The position numbers and the translations under genes are program-made. From Mycolicibacterium flavescens (lineage in GTDB: Bacteria > Actinomycetota > Actinomycetes > Mycobacteriales > Mycobacteriaceae), in assembly GCF_001722335.1 (NCBI RefSeq), contig NZ_MIHA01000021.1, positions 1 to 64,000 on the forward strand: a DNA stretch of 64,000 nt, read 5' to 3'. The notes under the pieces are model-generated. The model was given only the letters and a program-made list of their open reading frames with translations, was not told the DNA's origin and searched no databases. Below, in pieces: positions 1-8,270 of the stretch (position 1 is the first letter of the stretch; the number at the start of each line of letters is the position of its first letter).

Positions 1-1
1 C

Positions 2-187
2 GGAAAACGCAAAGACGGCCGCACCGAATGGCGACCCCCACCGCAGTTGGACACCGGCCAGGCCCGGGTCAACAACTACCACCACCCCGAGCGTTACCTG
101 ATCCCCGACGACGGCGCCCACGACGCCAGCGACGACGACCGCGCCGAAAGACCCGACCCCACCGACACCGACCGCGACGCCAACTGA
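2..187 (+). CDS. HNH endonuclease (13E12/DUF222 type), C-terminal fragment
   Basis: The left edge cuts this gene. The frame starting at base 2 reads through to TGA at 185-187 and contains [20 protein letters not shown] followed by YHHPERYL. This closely matches the conserved tail after the HNH domain in mycobacterial DUF222/13E12-repeat endonucleases. The last ~30 residues are an acidic, low-complexity tail rich in Asp, Pro and Arg, as is common in the family. The HNH catalytic centre lies outside the window, so activity cannot be judged. These proteins are multicopy in mycobacteria and often linked to mobile DNA. Confidence 0.75.
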   Translation, partial: GKRKDGRTEWRPPPQLDTGQARVNNYHHPERYLIPDDGAHDASDDDRAERPDPTDTDRDAN

Positions 188-243
188 CACCGCGGAACCC
201 CACACGCGCGTTTGACGCAAGCTGCGCCGGGTAGCCCGCGAAC

Positions 244-1020
244 ATGGCACAGGCACGACCGCTCGCACTAGTCACCGGCGCTTCCAGCGGAATCGGATTC
301 GAGCTCGCGAAGCTGTTCGCCGACGACGGCTACGACCTGGTTGTCGCCGCCGACGACGACGCAATCCACGCCTGCGCCGAGAAACTCCGGGCCAGCGGCG
401 GGGAAGTGCGTGCAGAGCAAGTCGACCTTCGTAAACCCGACGACGTGGATCGGCTCTACCGCAGCGTCACCGAGAACGGCCGTCGTCTCGACGCCGCCGC
501 GCTCAACGCCGGCACCGGCGGCGGCGGGCGCTTCGTCGACCGCGGGCTCGAAGAGGACCTCAACACCATCGACCTCAACATAAGAGGCACAACGCATCTG
601 GCCAAGTTCGTACTGCAGGACATGGTGAGCGCGAACTCCGGCAAGGTGCTGTTCACCTCATCCCTGGTGGCGACCATGCCCGGTTCACATCAGACGGTCT
701 ACAACGCATCCAAGTCGTTCGTTCAGTCCTTCGCTGAAGCCCTGCAGGACGAACTCCGCGACACCGACGTCACCATCACCGTGCTCATGCCGGGAGCGAC
801 GGAAACCAACTTCTTCCGACGCGTCGGCATGCCCGACACGCTCGTGGGTCGGATACCCAAGGACGATCCCGGCAAGGTCGCCAAACAGGGCTACGACGCG
901 TTGATGCGCGGCGAGAAGAAAGTCGTTGCGTCGTCACCACTTTCCAAGGGAATGGGACTGATGAACAAGTTCTTGCCCGATTCGGTCAAAGCCGCGTCCA
1001 ATCGGCTGATCTCGAGGTGA
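244..1020 (+). CDS. SDR family NAD(P)-dependent oxidoreductase
   Basis: A 258-residue classical short-chain dehydrogenase/reductase. The N-terminal TGASSGIG binds the dinucleotide, LNAG is the central structural motif, and the catalytic Ser-Tyr-Lys appear as SSLVA and YNASK. Length is normal for the family. The substrate cannot be read from sequence. The last codon overlaps the next gene's start (GTGA), so the two are translationally coupled and may act on the same substrate. ATG at 244 is the first start in frame. Confidence 0.9.
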   Translation: MAQARPLALVTGASSGIGFELAKLFADDGYDLVVAADDDAIHACAEKLRASGGEVRAEQVDLRKPDDVDRLYRSVTENGRRLDAAALNAGTGGGGRFVDRGLEEDLNTIDLNIRGTTHLAKFVLQDMVSANSGKVLFTSSLVATMPGSHQTVYNASKSFVQSFAEALQDELRDTDVTITVLMPGATETNFFRRVGMPDTLVGRIPKDDPGKVAKQGYDALMRGEKKVVASSPLSKGMGLMNKFLPDSVKAASNRLISR

Positions 1021-2612
1021 GTATCCCGACCACCGCCGACGCCGTGGTGATCGGAGCCGGTCACAACGGTCTGGTGGCCGCCGCCATGCTCGCCGACGAG
1101 GGCTGGGACGTGGTGGTGCTCGAAGCCCAGGACCAACCCGGCGGCGCGGTCAAGAGCGCCGAACTGTTCCCCGGCTACACCAGCGACCTGTACAGCGCGT
1201 TCTATCCGCTCTCGGTGATGTCGCCCGCGCTCAAGGCCCTGCACCTGGAGGACCACGGCCTGCGCTGGTCCCACTCACCCGCCGTCGTCGGGCACGCCCG
1301 CAACGCCGAGGACGACGACGCACCGGTCCTCTGGCGTGAACTCGACCGCACCGTCGCCGATCTCAACCGCCGCACCCCCGGCGACGGGGACCGCTGGCGC
1401 GACCTGTTCACCCAGTGGCGCCGCATCAGGGAACCGCTGCTCGAGACCTTGTTCTCACCGTTCCCGCCGGTGCGCGGAGCGGTCGGGCTACTGAAGGAAC
1501 TCGGCACCGCCGAAGCGTTGCGCCTCGCGCACCTGCTCCTGCTGCCGGCGGGGATCATGGCCGAACGACTCTTCGAGGGCGAGGACGCCCGACTCCTGTT
1601 GCTGGGCAACGCAATGCACGCCGACGTGCCGATCGACGCCCCCGGCAGCGGCGTCATGGGCTATATGCTGATCATGATGGGCCAGGACGGCGGATTCCCG
1701 GTCCCCGTCGGCGGCGCCGGACAACTCACCGCCGCACTGGTCAACCGCGCCACCTCCGCGGGCGCCCGCATCGAATGCGGCCACGAAGTCGAGGCCATCG
1801 ATGTTCGCGGCCGTCGCGCAGTCTCCGTCAGAACCACCGGCGGCAACACCGTACGCGTACGCCGCGCGGTCATCGCCGACACGTCCGCCCCCGCGCTGTA
1901 CCGAAACCTGCTGCCCGCCGACGCGCTACCCGCCTCGGTCCTGCAGGACTTCGACCGATTCGTCTGGGACACACCGGTGCTGAAAATCAACTACGCGCTC
2001 GACGCGCCGATTCCGTGGCGCTCGAAAAGCCTCAGCGACGCCGGCACCGTCCACCTCGGCGCCGACCACGACGGCCTGATCCGCTGGATGGCCGACCTCA
2101 ACACCGGCACCGTACCGCTGCACCCGTTCCTGCTGTTCGGCCAGATGACCACCGCCGACCCGACCCGCTCACCGGAGGGCACCGAAAGCGCCTGGGCCTA
2201 CACGCATCTGCCCCGCGGTGTCGACGACGACGCATCGGCGGACCAGCTGTCGGCCGCCGTTGACGTCGTCTTGGAGAAGCACGCACCCGGATTCAGCGAC
2301 CACATCGTCGGCAAAACCATCCAGCGGCCGTCCGACCTGCAGGCCAGCGACGCGAATCTGCACGCCGGTGCCGTCAACGGCGGAACATCACAGCTGTTCC
2401 AGCAGTTGATCTTTCGACCCATCCCCGGATTCGGCGGCGCCGACACCCCGATCGAGAACGTGTTCCTCGGCAGCGCCGGCGCCTCGCCCGGCGGGGGAGT
2501 GCACGGCGTCTGTGGCCGCAACGCCGCCCGCGCCGCGCTCGGCGGCGACGGGAAATTGGGCTGGCCGCGCCGCCAGTTCAACCGCGCAGTCCTGGCTCTG
2601 ACGACGAAGTGA
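1017..2612 (+). CDS. NAD(P)/FAD-dependent oxidoreductase, phytoene-desaturase-like
   Basis: 531 residues. The N-terminal Rossmann motif VVIGAGHNGLVAAAMLADEG is followed by the acidic residue of VVLEA and then QPGGAVKS. This is the FAD-binding fold of the phytoene desaturase/carotenoid isomerase/PYROXD2 group. The C-terminus carries a second FAD contact, SAGASPGGGVHGVCGRNAA. The GTG start overlaps the upstream SDR stop, so both form one operon. No phytoene synthase is adjacent, so a carotenoid role is not implied; oxidation of a lipid-like substrate is possible. Confidence 0.85.
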   Translation: MSIPTTADAVVIGAGHNGLVAAAMLADEGWDVVVLEAQDQPGGAVKSAELFPGYTSDLYSAFYPLSVMSPALKALHLEDHGLRWSHSPAVVGHARNAEDDDAPVLWRELDRTVADLNRRTPGDGDRWRDLFTQWRRIREPLLETLFSPFPPVRGAVGLLKELGTAEALRLAHLLLLPAGIMAERLFEGEDARLLLLGNAMHADVPIDAPGSGVMGYMLIMMGQDGGFPVPVGGAGQLTAALVNRATSAGARIECGHEVEAIDVRGRRAVSVRTTGGNTVRVRRAVIADTSAPALYRNLLPADALPASVLQDFDRFVWDTPVLKINYALDAPIPWRSKSLSDAGTVHLGADHDGLIRWMADLNTGTVPLHPFLLFGQMTTADPTRSPEGTESAWAYTHLPRGVDDDASADQLSAAVDVVLEKHAPGFSDHIVGKTIQRPSDLQASDANLHAGAVNGGTSQLFQQLIFRPIPGFGGADTPIENVFLGSAGASPGGGVHGVCGRNAARAALGGDGKLGWPRRQFNRAVLALTTK

Positions 2613-2644
2613 GCGACAGCGATCGGCTGCACAAAGCACCGCCG

Positions 2645-3120
2645 ATGTTTTCGGCTGGCATGAGCTAGCAACTCGAGGCGATGACGGGCTCGGGAAAGTC
2701 GGCGATCTACCAGGTGCCCGCGGTGCTGCTGCCGAAGCCGGTGATCGTCATCTCCCCGCTGATCGCGTTGCAGCACGACCAGATTGCCGCGCTCGAGAAA
2801 TCCGACGCCGCGGCCGCGGTCGATCGCGGCGACGCCCGCTACGTCTTCCTCGGACCCGAGCAGCTGATGAAGGACGACGTGATGAAGCGCCTCGCCGCGA
2901 CCGAACCGCACCCGCGTCGAGATGATGCGCTCCTACGCCGAGACCCCTCGAACCGTGCGGCAACTGCGACCGGTGCCGTGACCACACTGCCGCCGACCGC
3001 GGCGTCCCGCGCTCGCACCGGGCACGGCGGTCGACCACCGCGAATGGGCGCGGGCACGGTCCTCGGCGGCAACCCGCAACGGCTCACCGTGCGGGCTCCA
3101 CGCCGAGCAGACGCAAAGTG
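2645..3120 (+). pseudogene. Remnant of RecQ-family ATP-dependent DNA helicase
   Basis: Pieces of RecQ appear in different frames. FGWHEL (about 2650) is followed after a shift by QLEAM. A deletion then leads to TGSGKSAIYQVPAVLL (Walker A), VIVISPLIALQHDQ (motif Ia) and YVFLGPEQL. Sequence then jumps to the C-terminal zinc region: RVEMMRSYAET in one frame, CGNCDRCRD in the next, HREW and GAGTVLGGNPQRLTV in others. The DEAH box and helicase motifs IV-VI are gone. About 480 bp remain from a gene normally over 1.5 kb, with several frameshifts, so it cannot encode an active helicase. Confidence 0.8.
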
Positions 3121-3161
3121 ACCCTCATGCGGCCGAAAACAGGGCACTTTGCGGCTGTTCG
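3104..3161. repeat. Imperfect palindromic intergenic repeat
   Basis: CGAGCAGACGCAAAGTG at 3104-3120 is inverted at 3145-3161 (CACTTTGCGGCTGTTCG), 15 of 17 positions matching, with a 24-base loop. It lies between the recQ remnant and a leftward gene. The arm starts with the same 12 bases as the larger palindrome at 60729-60788, suggesting one dispersed repeat family. It could also work as a transcription stop. Confidence 0.6.
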
Positions 3162-3192
3162 CGCGGGATGGGCGGGTGCGCGAAACCGCGGA

Positions 3193-3534
3193 TCAGTAGT
3201 CCGGGGTGCTGACGGCCTCGAGCTCCTGCTCCTCCGGCGAGGGCTGAAACGGCTTGGGTGTCGCGGGTGCCGCCGGCTGCGCCGGAGCCGTGCACTCCGC
3301 GCCCGAGACGCCGGTCGGGCAGGCGACGTTGCTGGCCCCGGGCGTGTTGGGCACCAGGTAGGGGACGCAGGCGCCGGTGTAGAGGTCGCCTTCCTCCCCG
3401 GTGGAGCATCCCGAGTCCTGGGCGACCAGGGGACCCGGCGTGGCCAGGACCGGCGCGATGCTGGACAACGTGGCCGCGACGGTGAACGCGCCGGCGATGA
3501 TCAGGTTCCGAGCAGACAGCTTTGAGGTTCGCAC
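3193..3534 (-). CDS. Small secreted protein, Ibp1-like (mycobacterial)
   Basis: 113 residues with a clear Sec signal peptide: MRTSKLSARN, a hydrophobic stretch to about residue 28, then VLATPG as the cleavage region. The mature part has four Cys and contains the phrase ACVPYLVPNTPGASN. This resembles proteins annotated as intersectin-EH-binding protein Ibp1 in mycobacteria. The C-terminus is rich in Pro, Ala and Glu. No enzymatic motif is seen. Its start lies 38 bp from the divergent gene at 3573, so the two share a promoter region. Confidence 0.7.
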   Translation of the reverse strand: MRTSKLSARNLIIAGAFTVAATLSSIAPVLATPGPLVAQDSGCSTGEEGDLYTGACVPYLVPNTPGASNVACPTGVSGAECTAPAQPAAPATPKPFQPSPEEQELEAVSTPDY

Positions 3535-3572
3535 GCCGACAGTATTGCCTAACCCGTGGCTACATTGGGGAG

Positions 3573-4232
3573 ATGGCTCGGATCCTGATCATCGGCGGCC
3601 ACGGCAAGGTGGCCATGCACCTGTCCAGAATCCTGCGCGAGCGCGGCGACCAGGTCACGTCGGTGTTCCGCAACCCGGACCACTCCGAGGAGGTCATGGT
3701 GACCGGCGCCGAGCCGCTGGTTGCCGACATCGAGCAACTCGACACCGCGGCCCTGGCCGAACTGCTCGACGGGCACGACGCGGTGGTGTTCACCGCAGGC
3801 GCCGGTGGCGGCGACCCGGCGCGCACCTACGCGGTGGACCGCGACGCCGCGATCCGCGTGATCGACGCAGCGGGACAGGCCGGCGTTGCCCGGTTCGTGA
3901 TGGTGTCGTACTTCGGCGCCCGCCCGGATCACGGTGTACCGAAGGACAGCTCGTTCTTCCCCTACGCCGAAGCGAAAGCCGCCGCGGACGCTCACCTGCG
4001 CGACAGCGACCTGCGGTGGACGATCCTCGGGCCGGGCCGGCTGACGCTGGAACCCGCGACCGGGCGCATCGCGGTCGGTCCCGACGCCGCCGACGGCGAG
4101 GTGTCCCGCGAGGACGTCGCAGCAGTGGCCGCCGCGTGCCTGGCCGACGACTCCACCGTCGGCCGCACCATCGAGTTCAACAACGGCGACGTGCCGATCG
4201 CCGAAGCGGTGGCTCAGGGCGCAAAGCGGTAG
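3573..4232 (+). CDS. NAD(P)-binding SDR/NmrA-like oxidoreductase
   Basis: 219 residues. N-terminal RILIIGGHGKVAMHL is the GxxGxxA dinucleotide loop of atypical SDRs. FVMVSYFGA takes the place of the usual Ser region and YAEAK is a YxxxK-like motif near residue 136. The family (YwnB/NmrA-like) covers reductases and redox sensors; the substrate is unknown. ATG at 3573 follows GGGGAG. The 3' end overlaps the convergent kdpE stop by 19 bp. Confidence 0.85.
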   Translation: MARILIIGGHGKVAMHLSRILRERGDQVTSVFRNPDHSEEVMVTGAEPLVADIEQLDTAALAELLDGHDAVVFTAGAGGGDPARTYAVDRDAAIRVIDAAGQAGVARFVMVSYFGARPDHGVPKDSSFFPYAEAKAAADAHLRDSDLRWTILGPGRLTLEPATGRIAVGPDAADGEVSREDVAAVAAACLADDSTVGRTIEFNNGDVPIAEAVAQGAKR

Positions 4233-4903
4233 CCCATCCCGGCCTCGGTCAGCAGATGCACCGGGTGCGACGGGTCGTCCTCGAGCTTGCGCCGCAGCTG
4301 CGCCAGGTACACCCGCAGATAGTGGGTCTCTTTGGCGTACGCCGGGCCCCACACCTCTTTGAGTAGCTCCTCGCGACCGACCAGCTTGCCGCGGTTGCGC
4401 ACCAGCATCTCGAGCATGCCCCATTCGGTGGGCGTCAGATGCACCTCGACACCGTTCTTGGTCACCTTCTTGGCAGCCAGATCGACTGTGAACGAGGAGG
4501 TTTCGATCACCGGCTCGTCGGTGTCGACGACCGTGGCCCGTCGCACCGCCGCGCGTAGCCGGGCCAGGAGTTCGTCCATGCCGAACGGTTTGGTCACGTA
4601 GTCGTCGGCGCCGGCGTCGAGGGCCTCGACCTTGTCGGTGGAGTCGCCGCGCGCCGACAGCACGATCACCGGCGCGGTCAGCCATCCGCGCAATCCCGCG
4701 AGCACATCGATGCCCGACATGTCCGGCAGCCCCAGATCCAGGATGATCACGTCGGGTTTGTGGTCGGCGGCGGTCGTGAGCGCCTCGGCGCCGGTGGCCG
4801 CGGTGAACACCTCGTAGCCGCGCACCGACAGGTTGATGCGCAGCGCGCGCACGATCTGCGGTTGGTCGTCGACGACCAGCACCCGCGTCTTGCGTTCGGT
4901 CAT
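4214..4903 (-). CDS. kdpE: KdpE response regulator of potassium uptake
   Basis: 229 residues. The receiver domain (1-120) has the acidic pair in VLVVDDQPQ, the phospho-acceptor Asp in VIILDLGLPD, the switch Ser/Thr region VIVLSARGD and Lys in VTKPFG. The C-terminal OmpR/PhoB winged helix includes LTPTEWGMLEMLVRN and YLRVYLAQLRRKLE. The start overlaps the kdpD stop (ATGA). KdpE normally activates the kdp structural operon at low potassium or high osmolarity. It is last in this operon, so the regulators are co-transcribed with the pump and could give positive feedback. Confidence 0.95.
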   Translation of the reverse strand: MTERKTRVLVVDDQPQIVRALRINLSVRGYEVFTAATGAEALTTAADHKPDVIILDLGLPDMSGIDVLAGLRGWLTAPVIVLSARGDSTDKVEALDAGADDYVTKPFGMDELLARLRAAVRRATVVDTDEPVIETSSFTVDLAAKKVTKNGVEVHLTPTEWGMLEMLVRNRGKLVGREELLKEVWGPAYAKETHYLRVYLAQLRRKLEDDPSHPVHLLTEAGMGYRFAP

Positions 4904-7407
4904 GGCGCCGCCAGGTCGATCTCGACGGTGAGACCGCCGCCCGGCGTGTCGGTCGCCGAGATCGTGCCGCCCATCGCCTCGACGAACCCGCGCGCGACCG
5001 ACAGCCCCAGACCCACTCCGCTGGTGTTGTCCTGGTCTCCGAGGCGCTGAAACGGCGCGAACATCTGCTCCTCGGCGCCGCGGGCGATGCCCGGTCCCTC
5101 GTCGATCACCGCGATGAGCACCCGGTCGCCGACCCGTCCGGCGGTGACCCGCACCGGTGCGTCGGGGGCGTAGCGCAGCGCGTTGTCGATCAGGTTCGCC
5201 AGCACCCGCTCCAGCAGTCCGGCATCGCCGAGCGCCGTCACATCGCCGACGTCGACCTTGACCCGGCGCTTGGATTCGTTGTCCCGCCCGGTGATTTCCA
5301 GCAGCGCCCGCTGCACTGTCTCTTCGAGATAGACCTCGCGCAGTTCCGGCTTCACCACCCCGGCGGCCAGGCGCGAGGAGTCGAGCAGGTTGCCGACGAG
5401 CGCGGTGAGCTGGTCGACGGACTCCTCGACGGTGGCCAGCAACTCGGCGGTGTCTTCAGGCGAGAAGCCGACGTCGTCGCTGCGCAGGCTCGACACCGCG
5501 GCCTTGGCGCCCGCCAGCGGTGTGCGCAGGTCGTGGCTCACCGCAGAAAGCAGTGAGCGCCGCATCTCGTCGGCCTGTGAGATGGCTTCGGCCCTGGCGG
5601 CTTCCGCGGTCAGCTCGCGCTGCCTGATGAGGCCGGCGGCCTGCTTGGCGACGGCGGTCAGCACCCGGCGGTCGCGGGCCGCCAACTTGCGGCCGGACAA
5701 CAGCAGCCAGAACTCGTCGGCGTCGATCGCGGTGTCGGCGGAATCGACATCGACGCACGGGTCCTCGCCGACGCAGGCGACGACACCGCCGGGCGAGCGC
5801 AGAATGCTCACCGCGCGTTGGGAATACGTCTCGCGGACGCGTTCGAGCAGCGACTCCAGATCGGCACCATGCAGCACGGAGCCGGCGAACAGCGCGAGCA
5901 GCTCGGCCTCCTGCGAGGCGCGTCGGGCCTCGCGCGCACGGTTGGCGGCGCTGTCGACCAACGCCGCCACCGCCACCGCGACCGCGAGCAGCACCACGCT
6001 GGTGATCGCGTTGTCGGGCCGCGCGATGTCCAGCGTGTAGCGCGGCTCGATCAGGAAGTAGTTCAGCAGCAGACCGGAGAGCACCGCCGACAATGCCGCA
6101 GGCGCAACGCCTCCCAGCAGCGCGACGATGAGCACACCGACGAAGAACAGCGCGCTCTCGCCGCCCACGTCGAGATAGCGGTCGAGGGCAAGCGCCGACA
6201 ATGCGCACACCGCCGACGGCACGACGAGCGCCGCGCACCAGGACGCGAGGTGTCGTCGCCGTGGGGTGGCGCGGGCCCACAGCGACGGCCTGCGCGCCTC
6301 CGGGTGGGTGACCATGTGGACATCGATCGAGCCGGACTGCTGGACCACGGTGGCGCCGATGCCCTCGTCGAAGATCCGCGCCCACCGGGACCGCCGCGAG
6401 GTGCCGATCACCAGCTGGGTGGCGTTCTCGTCGCGGGCGAAATCCAGTAGCGCAGTGGGCACGTCGTCGCCGACGACAGTGTGCAGCGTGGCGCCGAGAT
6501 TGGCGGCCAGCTCACGCACCTTGCCCATCTGCGGTGCGGACACCCCGGACAGGCCGTCTCCGTGGACGACGTGCACCACCATCAGTTCGGCGCTGGACCG
6601 TGACGCGATGCGTGATGCGCGCCGCACCAGGGTCTCGGATTCGGGTCCGCCGGTGACCGCGACGACGACGCGCTCGCGGGCCTCCCAGGTGGCGGTGATC
6701 GCGTTCTCTTCGCGGTACTTGTCCAGCGCCGCGTCGACCTGATCGGCCAGCCACAGCAGCGCGAGCTCGCGCAGCGCGGTCAGGTTACCGCGGCGGAAGT
6801 AGTTCGACAGCGCCGCGTCGATCCGCTCCGGGGAGTAGACATTGCCGTGGGCGAGCCTGCGGCGCAACGCTTCCGGAGTGATGTCGACCAGCTCGACCTG
6901 GTCGGCGGCGCGGACCACCTCATCGGGCACCGTCTCCTGCTGTTCGACTCCGGTGATCGTCGCGACGACGTCGTTGAGGCTTTCGAGGTGCTGCACGTTG
7001 ACCGTCGAGATGACCGTGATGCCCGCGGCGAGCAGTTCCTCGACGTCCTGCCACCGCTTGGGATTGCGGCTGCCGGGGGTGTTGGTGTGGGCGAGTTCGT
7101 CGACCAGCACCACCTGGGGGCGACGGCGCAGCACCGCGTCGACGTCGAGTTCGGCCATGCGCTTGCCGCGGTACTCGAGGTAGGTGGGCGGCACGGTCTC
7201 GATGCCCGCCAGCAGCTCGGCGGTCTTTGCGCGGCCGTGGGTCTCGACGACTGCGGCGACGACGTCCGTGCCGCGTTCCAGTCGCCGGCGCGCCTCACCG
7301 AGCATGGCGTAGGTCTTGCCGACGCCCGGTGCCGCACCGAGGTAGATGCGCAGTTCACCGCGCTTCCTCGACGGCCCGGGCGCGGTGCTCACCTGCCCAT
7401 CATCCAC
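4900..7407 (-). CDS. kdpD: KdpD sensor histidine kinase
   Basis: 835 residues with full KdpD architecture. The N-terminal KdpD domain has Walker A (GAAPGVGKTYAML) and Walker B-like VVLVDELAHTNTPG. A USP-like domain follows (about 240-365), then a four-helix DUF4118 membrane region (about 400-500), a GAF-like segment, HisKA with the phosphorylated His in AVSHDLRTPLAGAK, and HATPase_c with NLIDNALRYA and DEGPGIARG. It senses potassium/turgor and phosphorylates KdpE. GTG at 7407 overlaps the kdpC end by 8 bp; a second GTG lies at 7392. A paralogue is encoded at 32489-34981. Confidence 0.95.
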   Translation of the reverse strand: MDDGQVSTAPGPSRKRGELRIYLGAAPGVGKTYAMLGEARRRLERGTDVVAAVVETHGRAKTAELLAGIETVPPTYLEYRGKRMAELDVDAVLRRRPQVVLVDELAHTNTPGSRNPKRWQDVEELLAAGITVISTVNVQHLESLNDVVATITGVEQQETVPDEVVRAADQVELVDITPEALRRRLAHGNVYSPERIDAALSNYFRRGNLTALRELALLWLADQVDAALDKYREENAITATWEARERVVVAVTGGPESETLVRRASRIASRSSAELMVVHVVHGDGLSGVSAPQMGKVRELAANLGATLHTVVGDDVPTALLDFARDENATQLVIGTSRRSRWARIFDEGIGATVVQQSGSIDVHMVTHPEARRPSLWARATPRRRHLASWCAALVVPSAVCALSALALDRYLDVGGESALFFVGVLIVALLGGVAPAALSAVLSGLLLNYFLIEPRYTLDIARPDNAITSVVLLAVAVAVAALVDSAANRAREARRASQEAELLALFAGSVLHGADLESLLERVRETYSQRAVSILRSPGGVVACVGEDPCVDVDSADTAIDADEFWLLLSGRKLAARDRRVLTAVAKQAAGLIRQRELTAEAARAEAISQADEMRRSLLSAVSHDLRTPLAGAKAAVSSLRSDDVGFSPEDTAELLATVEESVDQLTALVGNLLDSSRLAAGVVKPELREVYLEETVQRALLEITGRDNESKRRVKVDVGDVTALGDAGLLERVLANLIDNALRYAPDAPVRVTAGRVGDRVLIAVIDEGPGIARGAEEQMFAPFQRLGDQDNTSGVGLGLSVARGFVEAMGGTISATDTPGGGLTVEIDLAAP

Positions 7408-8269
7408 CCGGATACCGGGCGTCGAGCGCCATGTTCAGTTTCAGCACGTTGACCGTGGGTTCTCCGAGGAAGCCGAGCGTGCGCCCGTCGGTGTGCTCGG
7501 CGACGATGCGCCGCACCTCATCGGCGCTGACACCGCGCGCCTTCGCGACCCGGTCGACCTGGATGGCGGCGTAGGCGGGGGAGACGTGCGGGTCGAGGCC
7601 GCTGCCGCTGGCGGTGACCGCGTCGGCGGGTACCGCCGGATCGAGGGCCGGGCCGTGGATCGGCACGATCTGGCCGATGCGGTAATCCTCGCCGGGTGCC
7701 GCGCATTCGACGCGGACGTTCTCGTAGGTGGCCAGGAACGGGGTCCGGGTCGTCGCGCAGGGTTCGTTGACGCTGACCACCCGCGTCGGCCGGACGACGT
7801 TGCCGGCGGCGTCGGGGGGCCCGATCACCGAGAGCACCGCGCCCACACCGTCGCCCGTGCAGAACGGCCGGGCGCCGTCGACGCCGTCGAGTTCGCCGAC
7901 GGCCTTGCTGCGCTGGCAGACCAGGGTGAGCAGGCTCGGCTTGTCGGGTTGGTCGACGATGCTCTCGGGCCCGAGGTTGCTCGCGCTGGTGGACATCGGG
8001 TCGTAGCCGTCGCCGGCGGACGACGGCCGGCTCTGGAAGTATTGCGGCAGCGGGTTGCCATCGGCGTCGGTGAAGGACTGCCCGATCAGGCTGCTGCCCA
8101 CCGGTTTCCCGTCGACCTCGAGTATCGAGCCGGTGGCGTTGTCGCGCAGGCCGGGCAGCTGGGCGAGCAGCCAGATGAACACGGGGTAGGCGATGCCGAG
8201 GATCGCGGTGAGCACGAGCAGCGCGCGCAGCGCAGCCCAGTGCTGGCGGACGAGGGTGGTGAAGGTCAT
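7400..8269 (-). CDS. kdpC: KdpC subunit of the Kdp potassium ATPase
   Basis: 289 residues, longer than the ~190 of E. coli KdpC. One N-terminal membrane anchor (about 14-36) is followed by the KdpC signature GSSLIGQSFTD and YFQSRPSSAGDGYDP near residues 55-90, and SGSGLDPHVSP in the C-terminal half. An insert of about 90 residues between these (about 110-200) accounts for the extra length. KdpC stabilises the KdpFABC complex and assists ATP binding by KdpB. It starts 1 bp after kdpB. Confidence 0.93.
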   Translation of the reverse strand: MTFTTLVRQHWAALRALLVLTAILGIAYPVFIWLLAQLPGLRDNATGSILEVDGKPVGSSLIGQSFTDADGNPLPQYFQSRPSSAGDGYDPMSTSASNLGPESIVDQPDKPSLLTLVCQRSKAVGELDGVDGARPFCTGDGVGAVLSVIGPPDAAGNVVRPTRVVSVNEPCATTRTPFLATYENVRVECAAPGEDYRIGQIVPIHGPALDPAVPADAVTASGSGLDPHVSPAYAAIQVDRVAKARGVSADEVRRIVAEHTDGRTLGFLGEPTVNVLKLNMALDARYPGG

Positions 8270-8270
8270 G

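Noticed and set aside
1415..2263. Long alternative-frame ORF inside the FAD oxidoreductase gene
   Set aside because: Arg/Pro-rich shadow typical of high-GC codons; the overlapping frame has clear family motifs.
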